Shown: one piece after another, positions 1 through 9,344 of the stretch
Position numbering within the stretch: position 1 is the stretch's first letter
Layout of the letters: each line of letters begins with the position of its first letter
Assembly (NCBI GenBank): GCA_963590165.1
Contig: CAVANO010000034.1
Location: forward strand, 62,001-126,000
Direction of reading: 5' to 3'
DNA length: 64,000 nt
Source: UBA11524 sp963590165
Lineage (GTDB): Bacteria; Bacillota; Clostridia; Christensenellales; Aristaeellaceae
The notes under the pieces: model-generated
Databases searched by the model: none
The model's input: the letters and a program-made list of their open reading frames with translations, nothing else
What the model was told of the DNA's origin: nothing
Program-made: the position numbers and the translations under genes

Positions 1-2
1 CG

Positions 3-2129
3 CTCGCTGATGAAATTGCACGCATTACGCCGATGGAAATCATCACAAACGAACAAGTCAGGCTGCGTGAATGCCTGCATCGCGAGACTGAATATGTATC
101 CGAACAGCCAGCAACATGGTTTCAGTTTTCCAATGCATCGGAAACGTTATGCAATCACTTTGCTCTAAATGACCTCTCGCCGCTGGGGCTGAGCGATGAG
201 TACAAATACGGTGCGTGTGCTGCAGGGGCGCTGATGCGTTATTTGTCCGACACACAGAAGAATTCTTTGGAGCACATGACGAGTCTGCGCATCTATCAGG
301 GGCAGGACATCATGCTGCTGGACCGCAACACGCGACGTAACCTGGAGCTTGTCGAATCCATCCGCGGCAGGAATCGCAAGGGGAGTCTGCTGTGGCTGCT
401 GGACAAGACGAGCACAGCCATGGGTGGACGACTCCTGCGCACATGGATTGAACAGCCGCTTGTCAATGAAGCCAAAATTAACCGCCGGCTCGATGCAGTC
501 AGCGAATTTGCAGATGAGCACGTACTGACCATGACGCTTTCTGAGGAGTTGCAGGGCGTTTACGACATCGAGCGTCTGCTGTCGAAGGTGTCTTACAAGT
601 CGATTAACGCGCGCGACTGCCTATCGCTGTGCGCATCCCTGCAGAAGGTGCCGAAGCTCCGCGAACTGCTACGTGATGCAAAGAGCCAATCCGTGCAGGA
701 AATCCGTGATGAGCTGGACTGTCTGCCTGAACTGACTGACCTGCTGACGCGTGCCATTCACCCGGACGCTCCGGTGCTAATCACCGAGGGCGGCATCATC
801 AATGACGGCTATTCATCCATGCTGGATGAGTACCGCACTGCATCGACAAACGGCAAGCAGTGGATTCTTGAATTGGAACAGAAGGAGCGTCAGGAAACTG
901 GCATTCGGAACCTTCGCATCCAGTATAACCGGGTTTTCGGCTATTATATTGAGGTCAGCAAGTCTTTCTATGAAATGGTACCGGAACGCTATATCCGCAA
1001 ACAGACGCTGGCAAACTGCGAGCGCTACATGACGCCTGAGCTCAAAGAAATCGAGCAAAAAATCGTTGGTGCTCAGGAGCAATCTGTCCGGCTGGAGCTG
1101 CAACTGTTCACGGAAGTTCGTGAGAAAATTGCCGAGCAGATTTCCAGAATCCAGAAAACCGCAATGGCGCTCAAGAAGCTCGATGCTTTGCTGTCTCTGG
1201 CAAAAGCCGCCATCGAATATCACTATGTCCGCCCTGAAATCACGCAGGACGGCACGCTGGACATCACAGAAGGCCGACATCCGGTTGTTGAACAGACCAT
1301 GACGGATGGCGGCTTCGTGCCGAATGACGCGCATCTGAACAACGAGGATAGCCGCATGTGCATCATCACCGGTCCAAACATGGCCGGCAAGAGCACCTTT
1401 ATGCGGCAGGTCGCGTTGATTGTGCTGATGGCGCATATCGGCTCGTTTGTGCCTGCAAAGGAAGCGAAAATTCCGCTGACCGACCGCATTTTTACGCGTG
1501 TCGGCGCTTCGGATGATCTTGCAAGCGGCCAGTCAACCTTTATGGTGGAAATGAGTGAAACTGCCTATATCCTGCGCAACGCCACGAAAAACTCCCTCGT
1601 CATTCTTGACGAAATCGGTCGCGGTACAAGCACATTTGACGGGCTTGCCATCGCATGGGCTGTGGTGGAATATCTGTGTGATAAAGAAAAGTGCGGCGCA
1701 AAGACGCTGTTCGCAACCCACTATCATGAGCTTTCCGAACTTGAAGGGCACATTGAGGGCGTGCAGAATTACTGTATTTCTGTCAAAGAGCACGGCGAGG
1801 ATGTCATCTTCCTGCGGAAAATCATCCGCGGTGGTGCTGATCGTTCCTTCGGCATTCATGTGGCGCGTCTGGCAGGCGTACCGCACCCGGTGCTTGTACG
1901 CGCACACGAAATTCAGGCGCGTCTGGAGGTCAGCGACATCAATCAGCATGGAATCGGACAGAATATCCTATCCGAGGGACCGAAACGCAAAGATGAACAG
2001 GTCAGCATGTTTGAATATCAGAAAACAGAAATCATCAACGAATTACAGACGCTCGATGTGATGGCACTGACACCCATGGATGCCATCAACAAGCTCTTCC
2101 TGCTACGTGAAAAAGCACGGAAACTGTAA
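3..2129 (+). CDS. mutS: DNA mismatch repair ATPase MutS, 5' end cut by window edge
   Basis: MutS recognises mismatches and recruits MutL. The reading frame is open from base 3, before the first ATG at 33, so the gene starts upstream of the window. The N-terminal mismatch-binding domain is therefore missing here; the visible part starts in the connector domain (residues LADEIARITP). The core/lever domain is present, and the ATPase domain has a Walker A (GPNMAGKST, bases 1371-1397), the SGQSTFMVEM segment, a Walker B (VILDEIGRGTST) and the FATHYHEL motif. The C-terminus ends normally. mutL follows 30 bases downstream, as is common in Bacillota. No inactivating change is seen in the visible part. 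Confidence 0.97.
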   Translation, partial: LADEIARITPMEIITNEQVRLRECLHRETEYVSEQPATWFQFSNASETLCNHFALNDLSPLGLSDEYKYGACAAGALMRYLSDTQKNSLEHMTSLRIYQGQDIMLLDRNTRRNLELVESIRGRNRKGSLLWLLDKTSTAMGGRLLRTWIEQPLVNEAKINRRLDAVSEFADEHVLTMTLSEELQGVYDIERLLSKVSYKSINARDCLSLCASLQKVPKLRELLRDAKSQSVQEIRDELDCLPELTDLLTRAIHPDAPVLITEGGIINDGYSSMLDEYRTASTNGKQWILELEQKERQETGIRNLRIQYNRVFGYYIEVSKSFYEMVPERYIRKQTLANCERYMTPELKEIEQKIVGAQEQSVRLELQLFTEVREKIAEQISRIQKTAMALKKLDALLSLAKAAIEYHYVRPEITQDGTLDITEGRHPVVEQTMTDGGFVPNDAHLNNEDSRMCIITGPNMAGKSTFMRQVALIVLMAHIGSFVPAKEAKIPLTDRIFTRVGASDDLASGQSTFMVEMSETAYILRNATKNSLVILDEIGRGTSTFDGLAIAWAVVEYLCDKEKCGAKTLFATHYHELSELEGHIEGVQNYCISVKEHGEDVIFLRKIIRGGADRSFGIHVARLAGVPHPVLVRAHEIQARLEVSDINQHGIGQNILSEGPKRKDEQVSMFEYQKTEIINELQTLDVMALTPMDAINKLFLLREKARKL

Positions 2130-2159
2130 TGTATAATTGGTTCCAAGGAGGTGAATGGC

Positions 2160-4196
2160 ATGTCGGAGAGAATCCAGCTTCTTTCTGATGAGGTAATCGG
2201 CAAAATCGCAGCCGGCGAGGTCGTTGAGCGACCGTCCGCTGCAATTAAGGAGCTTGTAGAAAACAGTCTGGATGCAGGTGCAACTGCCATCACCGTCGAA
2301 ATCCGCGATGGCGGTATCAGCTATTTCCGCGTGACCGACAACGGGAGCGGTATTCGCGCAGACGATATCCGCATGGCATTTGAACGCCACGCAACAAGTA
2401 AAATCCGGCGGACGGATGACCTGTTCAGCATTGCGACGCTCGGCTTTCGCGGTGAAGCGCTCGCCTCCATCGCGGCAGTCGCCCATGTGACGTGCACCAC
2501 GCGCACAAAGAATGATCCGAGCGGCATCAAGGTGCAGAATAACGGAGGCGTCATCGAGTCAATTCAGGAAACCGCATGCCCGGAAGGCACAACCTTTGTT
2601 GTCCGCGACCTATTTTTCAACACGCCGGTTCGACTGAAATTTCTAAAAAAACCGGTAACTGAAGCAGGCTATGTAACAGATTTAATGACCCGCCTGATTT
2701 TGTCACGTCCGGACGTTTCCTTCCGCTATATCAGCCAAGGCAAAACGCTCTATCATTCCGCCGGCGATGGAAAACTTTCCTCTGCCGTCTACAGCATCTA
2801 CGGCTCGGAAATGCTTCGCTCGATGATTGAGGTCAGCGGGCATCAAAGCGGTGTGGTACTCAAGGGCTATGTCGGCACAGGCGACAGTGGACGTGGAAAC
2901 CGGAATCACCAGTCATTCTTTATCAACGGGCGCTACATGAAGTCTGTACTTTTATCGGGAGCATTGGAAAATGCCTGCCGCGAACGTATAATGAACGGCA
3001 AATATCCGACGTGCGTGCTACATCTGACCATGCCATATGACACAGTTGACGTAAACGTCCATCCGAACAAGCTGGAGGTTCGCTTTCAGGATGAGATCGC
3101 CGTTGCAGAAGCTGTCGAAAACATTATTGGCGATGCATTTCCTGATAAAGCGCCTGTCGAGCAGCCGGATTCGCTTTTCATCAGTCAGCAGCATAGCACT
3201 GTCGTTCCGGTGACAGTCGTTAAGCAACCGGCAGGGGAGCCGACGATAATTAAAGTTGCGCCCACTACCGTACATAAGGAAGAAGCAAAGTCGATTAATG
3301 ATGAAACATCTGCCGAGGCTGTTCCTGCATGGAAGCAACCGCTCGTCATGCGCAGCCCTTCCGTACTGGCAGCCAACTACAACACCGACACGCAATCACC
3401 GATCATTCAGGCATCCGTGTCTGCCCAAAAAGCACCCGAACAATTCGTACAGGTTTTACCGTCTGTGCCAGCGATACAGAATAAGCACGAAGAACATGCA
3501 ACACCTGTAAAGGCAGAAAATCGGGCGAGCCAGATAAGTCAGCCAACATCTGCCGGGGAAATAAAACAGACGAAACAAACAAATCAAGCAAAACCTGCTG
3601 AGCAGCTTGTCATGGCAGAAGTGCAGCCAACGCTACAAGTAATCGGCACACTGTTCCGCAGCTATATTCTCGTGGAGTATAAGGAACAATTGCTACTGAT
3701 TGACCAGCAGGCAGTGCATGAACGTGTGCTGTTCGACCGCATGATGCAAGCGTTTGACCAGCATCGGTGCGGTCAGGATCTGCTGATTCCAATGATCGTG
3801 CATGTAACGCATCGCGAGCAGCAACTGCTCGATGAGCATCGTCAAGCGCTGGAGGAAATCGGCTTTGTGGTTGAGTCATTCGGCGAAAACGAGGTTTCTA
3901 TCCGAACGATTCCCATGATTTTAGGGCAGCCGCAGACAGAGAGTTTTCTGCGTGACATCATTGACCAACTTGAAAACGAGCACGGCCTTGTAACGCTTGA
4001 GAAGCGGCGTGCTGCAATCGTCGCGCTGGCATGCAAATACAGCGTCCATGCAGGTGATTCCCTGAATCAGCAAGAGTTGCAGGAGCTTGTCAGCAAGGTT
4101 ACCGACCGTCACATCATGCCTGTCAGCCCACGCGGCACACCGATGGTTGTTGCCCTGAGCAAGACGGAAATTGACCGCCGATTCAGGCGTGGATAA
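2160..4196 (+). CDS. mutL: DNA mismatch repair protein MutL, atypical endonuclease domain
   Basis: A 678-residue MutL. The ATG at 2160 is chosen because AAGGAGG (2145-2151) sits 8 bases upstream; the GTG at 2151 overlaps that site. The N-terminal GHKL ATPase domain is standard (ENSLDAGA, GFRGEALASIAAV). A long polar linker follows (about residues 330-480), then the dimerisation/endonuclease domain. In endonuclease-type MutL the last domain carries DQHAxxExxxxE, a cysteine-containing ACR motif and CPHGRP. Here the first reads DQQAVHERVLFD, the ACR cysteine is kept (ACKYS), and CPHGRP has become SPRGTP. Several zinc or manganese ligands are therefore changed, and the nuclease may be weak or lost. 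The ATPase and dimerisation roles look intact. Confidence 0.95.
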   Translation: MSERIQLLSDEVIGKIAAGEVVERPSAAIKELVENSLDAGATAITVEIRDGGISYFRVTDNGSGIRADDIRMAFERHATSKIRRTDDLFSIATLGFRGEALASIAAVAHVTCTTRTKNDPSGIKVQNNGGVIESIQETACPEGTTFVVRDLFFNTPVRLKFLKKPVTEAGYVTDLMTRLILSRPDVSFRYISQGKTLYHSAGDGKLSSAVYSIYGSEMLRSMIEVSGHQSGVVLKGYVGTGDSGRGNRNHQSFFINGRYMKSVLLSGALENACRERIMNGKYPTCVLHLTMPYDTVDVNVHPNKLEVRFQDEIAVAEAVENIIGDAFPDKAPVEQPDSLFISQQHSTVVPVTVVKQPAGEPTIIKVAPTTVHKEEAKSINDETSAEAVPAWKQPLVMRSPSVLAANYNTDTQSPIIQASVSAQKAPEQFVQVLPSVPAIQNKHEEHATPVKAENRASQISQPTSAGEIKQTKQTNQAKPAEQLVMAEVQPTLQVIGTLFRSYILVEYKEQLLLIDQQAVHERVLFDRMMQAFDQHRCGQDLLIPMIVHVTHREQQLLDEHRQALEEIGFVVESFGENEVSIRTIPMILGQPQTESFLRDIIDQLENEHGLVTLEKRRAAIVALACKYSVHAGDSLNQQELQELVSKVTDRHIMPVSPRGTPMVVALSKTEIDRRFRRG

Positions 4197-4208
4197 GAAG
4201 GGAAAAAC

Positions 4209-5144
4209 GTGAAAAAATGCTGTTGGGTGCTGGCAGGGCCGACAGCAAGCGGCAAGACATCGCTCTCGTTGCAGTTGGCGCAAGCGTACCAGTGTGAAAT
4301 CGTCTGTATGGACTCCATGCAGATTTACCGCCGCATGAATATCGGTACAGCAAAGCCCACACCGTCTGAACGAGCTCAGGCCGTGCATCATATGGTTGAT
4401 GTAGTTGAGCCCACGGAGGATTTTTCCGTTGCGCGATATCAGGAAATGGCAGAGGCATGCATTGAAGAGATTTTTGACCGTGGTCATCAGCCTCTCCTTG
4501 TCGGCGGAACAGGATTATATCTACGTGCGCTCAGGCGGACGATGAGCATGGGTGAGGTTGCAGCAGATGAACGGCTTCGCGCTGAATTGCAGCAGCTTGC
4601 CGACAGTGGTGGCGGAAAAGAGCAGCTTCATCAGGCGCTGACGGAGGTTGACCCTGTGACGGCAGCACGGTTGCATGTGAACGACGTACGCCGTGTCATC
4701 CGTGCGTTGGAAGTGTATCGCCTGACAGGCAGACCGATATCACAGCAGCCTGAATCTTCCACTTCGGGCAAATTTGACTACCGCGTAGCTTCGTTGACAA
4801 TGGACAGAGCCGCATTGTACCGTCGCATTGAGCAGCGTGTCGACCAAATGATTGCTGACGGCTTAGCAGAGGAAGTCAAGCAACTGCTTGCAGAAGGTCT
4901 GACCGTGCAGACAAAGGCTATGAAAGCCATTGGCTATAAGGAAATGATTCCATATTGCCTTGGGCAGTGTACGCTTGATGCAGCGGTTGCTGAACTCAAG
5001 CTGAACACGCGTCATTACGCAAAGCGTCAACTGACATGGATGCGGAGTGAACCGGATATATTGTGGGTGGATGCACTCGCACCGGATGCCTATGAGCAGC
5101 TGAGCACATATTACTTGCAAGGAGCAGAGAAAGATGACCATTGA
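4209..5144 (+). CDS. miaA: tRNA dimethylallyltransferase MiaA
   Basis: MiaA transfers a dimethylallyl group to N6 of adenosine 37 in tRNAs that read codons starting with U. The 311-residue product has the P-loop GPTASGKTSL near the N-terminus, the DSMQIYRRMNIGTAKP substrate segment, GGTGLYLRAL, and a C-terminal region matching the family (KRQLTWMR). The start is a GTG at 4209 behind an AGAAGGGA-like site. It lies 12 bases after mutL and overlaps the next gene by 11 bases, so mutS, mutL, miaA and the lyase gene probably form one operon. Confidence 0.96.
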   Translation: MKKCCWVLAGPTASGKTSLSLQLAQAYQCEIVCMDSMQIYRRMNIGTAKPTPSERAQAVHHMVDVVEPTEDFSVARYQEMAEACIEEIFDRGHQPLLVGGTGLYLRALRRTMSMGEVAADERLRAELQQLADSGGGKEQLHQALTEVDPVTAARLHVNDVRRVIRALEVYRLTGRPISQQPESSTSGKFDYRVASLTMDRAALYRRIEQRVDQMIADGLAEEVKQLLAEGLTVQTKAMKAIGYKEMIPYCLGQCTLDAAVAELKLNTRHYAKRQLTWMRSEPDILWVDALAPDAYEQLSTYYLQGAEKDDH

Positions 5145-6381
5145 CGAGATTATTTCAGCAGCTGAAAAGAGCCTGAGAACCCAATTCAGCCAGATTGAAC
5201 GAATTGAGGAATACGGAACGCGGCGTGTGCTGGACGTTTTCCGAGAGTATCAGGTTGCATACCGTCATTTTTCACCAACAACGGGATACGGCTACGACGA
5301 TATCGGACGTGACACACTTGAAAAGATTTTCGCATCACTGTTCGGGACAGAAAGTGCAATCGTTCGTCCTCAGATTGCAAGCGGTACGCATGCCATCAGT
5401 CTTTGCTTGTTTGGGCTCGTCCTGCCGGGCGATGATATTGTGTCCGCAACCGGCATGCCATACGATACGCTCGAGAATATCATTGGCTGGAACGAAGGCA
5501 AAGCGCCGGTCGGGTCGCTGCGGGAAATGGGGGTCAGCTTCCATGCTGTTCCGCTCAAAGACGGCAAAATCGATCTTGAGGCAGTCGAAGCGTCCATTAA
5601 GTCGAATACAAAACTCGTCATTGCCCAGCGCAGCCGCGGCTATGACTGGCGTCCATCGCTGATGCCGGAAGCATTCGCACCCCTTGCACAAATGCTGCGC
5701 GAAAAACATCCTGGTGTCCGTCTGATGGTCGATAACTGCTATGGCGAATTTGTCTGTGAGCAGGAACCAACACATTACGGAGCAGACATCTGCGTCGGCA
5801 GTCTGATTAAGAATCCAGGCGGCGGACTTGCCCCGACCGGCGGTTATATTGTCGGCAAGACGGATGCTGTTGAACGCATTGCCTATCGTCTGACAGCACC
5901 AGGCATTGGGCAGGAGGTCGGTTCGTATGCTGCAAGCTATCAGCCGTTCTATCAAGGATTGTTCCTTGCACCACATACAGTTGCACAGGCACTGAAGACG
6001 GCTTGTCTGGCAGCACGCGTGTTTGAAATGCTCGGCATGACAACAACACCTGCAGCAGATGAACCGCGTGCGGACATCATTCAAGCGATCCAGATGCGCA
6101 CGCCGGAGCGGCTTGTGGCATTCTGTCAGGGCATTCAGATGGCTTCGCCGATTGACTCCATGGCACTGCCGGAGCCGTGGGATATGCCCGGCTATAATGA
6201 CCCTGTCGTCATGGCGGCAGGCACGTTCGTTGCAGGCGCATCCATCGAGCTGTCCGCCGATGCGCCAATGCGTGAACCATACACTGCATACATGCAGGGC
6301 GGTCTCACGTACACGCACGGAAGGATTGCACTGCAGATGGCGCTCCAGCGGATGGTAGAACAGGGAACGTTGACGCTTTAA
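5134..6381 (+). CDS. aluminium resistance / methionine gamma-lyase family PLP enzyme
   Basis: This 415-residue protein belongs to the PLP fold-type I family annotated as aluminium resistance or methionine gamma-lyase-related (YnbB-like), which often follows miaA in Bacillota. Supporting features are the N-terminal YGYDDIGRDTLE segment, the cofactor-binding stretch SGTHAISL, an aspartate-containing MVDNCYGEFV strand, and the probable PLP lysine in SLIKNPGGGLAPTGGY. Its reaction is not established. It starts inside the end of miaA (11-base overlap), which indicates coupled translation. The AGGAG-type site lies within miaA (CAAGGAGCAG). Confidence 0.88.
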   Translation: MTIDEIISAAEKSLRTQFSQIERIEEYGTRRVLDVFREYQVAYRHFSPTTGYGYDDIGRDTLEKIFASLFGTESAIVRPQIASGTHAISLCLFGLVLPGDDIVSATGMPYDTLENIIGWNEGKAPVGSLREMGVSFHAVPLKDGKIDLEAVEASIKSNTKLVIAQRSRGYDWRPSLMPEAFAPLAQMLREKHPGVRLMVDNCYGEFVCEQEPTHYGADICVGSLIKNPGGGLAPTGGYIVGKTDAVERIAYRLTAPGIGQEVGSYAASYQPFYQGLFLAPHTVAQALKTACLAARVFEMLGMTTTPAADEPRADIIQAIQMRTPERLVAFCQGIQMASPIDSMALPEPWDMPGYNDPVVMAAGTFVAGASIELSADAPMREPYTAYMQGGLTYTHGRIALQMALQRMVEQGTLTL

Positions 6382-6408
6382 AGCGGCAAGGTTTCCATTG
6401 TGAAATCA

Positions 6409-6453
6409 TTACGAAAAGCAGTTGCGAATTTTTCGTAAATCATGCAAACTGCT
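6409..6453 (+). promoter_or_regulatory. overlapping inverted repeats downstream of the lyase gene
   Basis: Two inverted repeats share sequence. TTACGAAAA (6409-6417) pairs with TTTTCGTAA (6430-6438). AAGCAGTTGC (6415-6424) can instead pair with GCAAACTGCTT (6443-6453) with one bulged base. Both lie between the stop at 6381 and the next promoter at 6465, so they belong to the 3' end of the upstream transcript. They may act as a weak terminator or 3' stabiliser. Confidence 0.45.
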
Positions 6454-6464
6454 TCACTGATGCG

Positions 6465-6493
6465 TTGACAAGCATGGCAAAAGCGACTATAAT
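6465..6493 (+). promoter_or_regulatory. sigma-A promoter of the transketolase operon
   Basis: TTGACA at 6465-6470 and TATAAT at 6488-6493 are separated by exactly 17 bases, a full consensus match. The predicted transcript starts near 6500 and has a leader of about 55 bases before the transketolase ATG at 6556. Confidence 0.9.
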
Positions 6494-6555
6494 TATTCAG
6501 ACGAGCTTGCGTGCTTACGCGTATTTGCAGTGTCGAAAATAGAGGAGGTACTTTG

Positions 6556-7371
6556 ATGAATATTCAGGAACTCCAGGATGTTTGCCGTCGTGTCCGGCGC
6601 GACATCATCGTGATGACAAACAAGGCCGGCGCAGGTCATCCAGGCGGATCGCTTTCCGCAACTGAAGCGCTTGTTGCGCTGTATTTTGATGTGATGAAAG
6701 GCATCGATCCCAAGGATGACAAGAATCCGAACCGCGACCGCTTTGTTCTCTCAAAAGGACATGCAGCGCCGGCTCTTTATGGCACGCTGTGCGAACGCGG
6801 TTATTTCTCTGCGGACGAATTTGATCACTTCCGCCAGCTTCATGGCATTCTGCAGGGACATCCGGACGTAAAAAAGTGCCCCGGTGTGGATGCATCGACT
6901 GGTTCGCTCGGACAGGGTATTTCTATCGCTGTCGGCATGGCGCTCGGTGCGAAGAAGACGGGTAATCCCTGCCATGTGTACACCATCATTGGTGACGGTG
7001 AATCGCAGGAAGGCCTTGTGTGGGAAGCTTCAATGGCTGCCGCGCACTATCATCTGGATAACCTGACCGTCATCTTCGACCATAATGGTCTGCAGATTGA
7101 CGGCTCGAACGATGAGGTTATGTCGCTGGGCGATATTCAGGCGAAGTTCGAAGCGTTCGGATATGACGTCATCGAAGTAGCCGACGGCAACGATATGCAG
7201 CAGGTACTCGATGCACTGCATGCACCCGCTTGCCCCGGCAAGCCGCGTCTGATTCATCTGCATACGCTCAAGGGCAAGGGTGTTTCCTACATGGAAGGTC
7301 AGGTTGGCTGGCACGGCAAGGCACCGAATGCTGAACAGACTGCCCAAGCGCTGAGCGAATTGGAGGGTTAA
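6556..7371 (+). CDS. transketolase, N-terminal (TPP-binding) subunit
   Basis: This is the first half of a split transketolase (271 residues), which carries the thiamine diphosphate pyrophosphate-binding half of the active site. Motifs are GHPGGSLSATEALVAL, SKGHAAPALYG, and the TPP motif GDGESQEGLVWEA with NLTVIFDHNGLQIDG. The ATG at 6556 is preferred over the upstream in-frame ATG at 6511 because GAGGAGG (6542-6548) lies 7 bases before it and 6511 falls too close to the predicted transcription start. The C-terminal subunit follows 4 bases downstream. Together they interconvert pentose and hexose phosphates in the non-oxidative pentose pathway. Confidence 0.96.
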   Translation: MNIQELQDVCRRVRRDIIVMTNKAGAGHPGGSLSATEALVALYFDVMKGIDPKDDKNPNRDRFVLSKGHAAPALYGTLCERGYFSADEFDHFRQLHGILQGHPDVKKCPGVDASTGSLGQGISIAVGMALGAKKTGNPCHVYTIIGDGESQEGLVWEASMAAAHYHLDNLTVIFDHNGLQIDGSNDEVMSLGDIQAKFEAFGYDVIEVADGNDMQQVLDALHAPACPGKPRLIHLHTLKGKGVSYMEGQVGWHGKAPNAEQTAQALSELEG

Positions 7372-7375
7372 GAAG

Positions 7376-8290
7376 ATGGAAAAGAAATCGATTCGCGTGG
7401 CATATGGTGAAGCCATTGTCAAGCTCGGCGCTGAAAACGACAAAATCGTCGTACTCGATGCCGACCTTGCTGCCGCTACCATGACCAACGGTTTCAAGAA
7501 GGCATACCCCGACCGTTTCATTGATTGCGGCATTGCTGAGGCTAACATGGTCGATATGGCTGCCGGTATGTCAACCATGGGCTTGATTCCGTTCTGCTCT
7601 ACGTTTGCTGTATTTGCCGGACGTAGCTATGACCAGATTCGCAACGGTGTCTGCTATCCGAATTTCAACGTGAAGTTCGGCTTCTCTCATGCAGGCATCA
7701 CGTTGGGCGAAGACGGCGGTTCCCATCAGGCAATTGAGGACATTGCGCTCATGCGTGTTCTGCCGAACATGACCGTTTTCGTTCCGAGCGATGCAACCGA
7801 ATGTGAGCAGTGTGTTCGTGCTGCAGCTGAAATCAATGGTCCGGTATACATCCGCACGGCGCGTCTTCCTTCGCCGGTTTATGAAGCACGTCCTTTCACG
7901 GTCGGCAAGGGTTCTGTAATCAAAGACGGCAAGGACTGTGTCATTTTTACTTGCGGCATTATGCTGGAGCACTGCCTTGAAGCAGTTGATCTGCTTGCTT
8001 CGAAGGGAATCGATGCAGCGCTCGTTTCTTTCCATACGCTTAAGCCGTTTGACACAGAACTCGCGCGCGAATATGCAGCAAAGTGTGGTCGTGTCTTCAC
8101 TGTCGAGGAGCATTCCATCATCGGCGGTCTCGGTGATGCGGTAGCTGCATCGCTCTGCGGCATGGGTTTGAAAAAGTTTGAGAAGATCGGCATCAACGAT
8201 CTTTTCGGGCAGTCCGGTAAGCCTGCAGCGCTGCTGGAGGAATATGGTCTGACAGCAAAGCAGATTGCTGACCGTGTTGCGGCAGACTAA
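7376..8290 (+). CDS. transketolase, C-terminal (pyrimidine-binding) subunit
   Basis: This 304-residue protein is the second half of the split transketolase. It starts with the pyrimidine-binding domain (RVAYGEAIVKL, VLDADLAAATMT, GIAEANMVDMAAGM), contains the conserved GEDGGSHQAIEDIALMR segment, and ends with the transketolase C-terminal domain (FTVEEHSIIGGLGDAVA). GGAGGG at the end of the upstream gene provides the ribosome binding site, and the spacing implies translational coupling with its partner. A hairpin follows at 8309-8348. Confidence 0.96.
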   Translation: MEKKSIRVAYGEAIVKLGAENDKIVVLDADLAAATMTNGFKKAYPDRFIDCGIAEANMVDMAAGMSTMGLIPFCSTFAVFAGRSYDQIRNGVCYPNFNVKFGFSHAGITLGEDGGSHQAIEDIALMRVLPNMTVFVPSDATECEQCVRAAAEINGPVYIRTARLPSPVYEARPFTVGKGSVIKDGKDCVIFTCGIMLEHCLEAVDLLASKGIDAALVSFHTLKPFDTELAREYAAKCGRVFTVEEHSIIGGLGDAVAASLCGMGLKKFEKIGINDLFGQSGKPAALLEEYGLTAKQIADRVAAD

Positions 8291-8308
8291 GCTGCTTTTA
8301 TTCAGCAG

Positions 8309-8348
8309 AAACGGACAGCGCATCCCGGTTTATGGACGCTGTCCGTTT
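8309..8348 (+). terminator. probable terminator of the transketolase operon
   Basis: AAACGGACAGCG (8309-8320) and CGCTGTCCGTTT (8337-8348) form a perfect 12-bp stem with a 16-base loop, directly after the transketolase stop. The U tract is short, so termination may be incomplete. Confidence 0.75.
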
Positions 8349-8400
8349 CACGTATTGATTTCGGGATAGTTTCGGATTCTGAATAAAGGAACAAACGAGC

Positions 8401-9264
8401 ATGAGAACGATCATCGTCAACCCGATTGCCGGAAGCGGTTATGCACTTAAGGCAACAGACCAAGTCAAGGCGCTTCTTTCTGCACGCCATATTGCATTTG
8501 AGGTGCTGCAGACAGAATACAAGGGGCACGCCGAAACGCTTGCCTCACAGGCTGTGCAACAGGGCACCGAGGCTGTCTATGTCATCGGTGGTGACGGGAC
8601 GTTCAGCGAAGCTGCACGCGGGTTGGTCAACACAGGTGTGCCCATGGGACTCATTCCCGCAGGTACAGGCAACGATTTCATCAAAACGCTCGGCATACCG
8701 AAGAAACCACTCGATGCGATGGAGTTCATCCTTTCCCACGAACCACGTCCATGCGATGCAATTGATATCAACGGTCGTGTGTTTATCAATGTGACCGGTG
8801 CAGGCTTTGACGTAACAGTGCTCGAAAACGTAGCAGACTTCGGCGGCAAAATTCGCGGCATTCTGCCGTACTTGGTTGGGCTTATCCGCGCAATCCGCAA
8901 ACATCAGCCGATGAAACTGACATACACCTTTAACGGCGAAACACGCACAGAGGATGCACTACTCTGCGTAGCTGCAAACGGTCGCTGGATTGGCGGCGGT
9001 ATCCCGATTTGCCCAGTCGCAGTACCAAATGACGGCAAGCTCGACTGGATGATTGTGGGCAATCAACCTCGCACGAAAATTCCTTTTTACCTTATGAAAA
9101 TGATGATGGGGCAGATTGTCGACTTTCCTTTTACGCATCACATTCTGTGTGACAAGGCGGTCGCAGAGTCTCCCGGCATGAAGGTAGAAATAGACGGCGA
9201 AATCATGCCTTGCGAGCGGATGGAATTCACCATCCACCCCAATGCCATGCTGATTTATTGGTAA
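8401..9264 (+). CDS. diacylglycerol kinase-family lipid/sphingoid kinase (YegS/DagK-like)
   Basis: This 287-residue protein has the DAGK catalytic fold. The N-terminal IVNPIAG motif, the nucleotide motif GGDGTFSEAARGL and the GLIPAGTGNDF motif are all intact. The C-terminal half contains the family segments GRWIGGGIPICP and VEIDGE. Members phosphorylate diacylglycerol or related lipids and recycle it during lipid or teichoic acid synthesis. The specific substrate cannot be told from sequence. The ATG at 8401 follows AAAGGAAC. It is preceded by the transketolase terminator, so it probably has its own promoter, though none is clear. Confidence 0.9.
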   Translation: MRTIIVNPIAGSGYALKATDQVKALLSARHIAFEVLQTEYKGHAETLASQAVQQGTEAVYVIGGDGTFSEAARGLVNTGVPMGLIPAGTGNDFIKTLGIPKKPLDAMEFILSHEPRPCDAIDINGRVFINVTGAGFDVTVLENVADFGGKIRGILPYLVGLIRAIRKHQPMKLTYTFNGETRTEDALLCVAANGRWIGGGIPICPVAVPNDGKLDWMIVGNQPRTKIPFYLMKMMMGQIVDFPFTHHILCDKAVAESPGMKVEIDGEIMPCERMEFTIHPNAMLIYW

Positions 9265-9344
9265 ACAGGCAGGATTCTAAGCTGTAAGAAACGAATTAAT
9301 AATGCAATCGGCTATCGAATAATGTCTGAAAGGAGTGAATGACG

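Noticed and set aside
5335..6318. Open frame of 327 codons antisense to the lyase gene
   Set aside because: No start signal, Cys/His/Arg-rich composition, and a clear PLP enzyme on the other strand.
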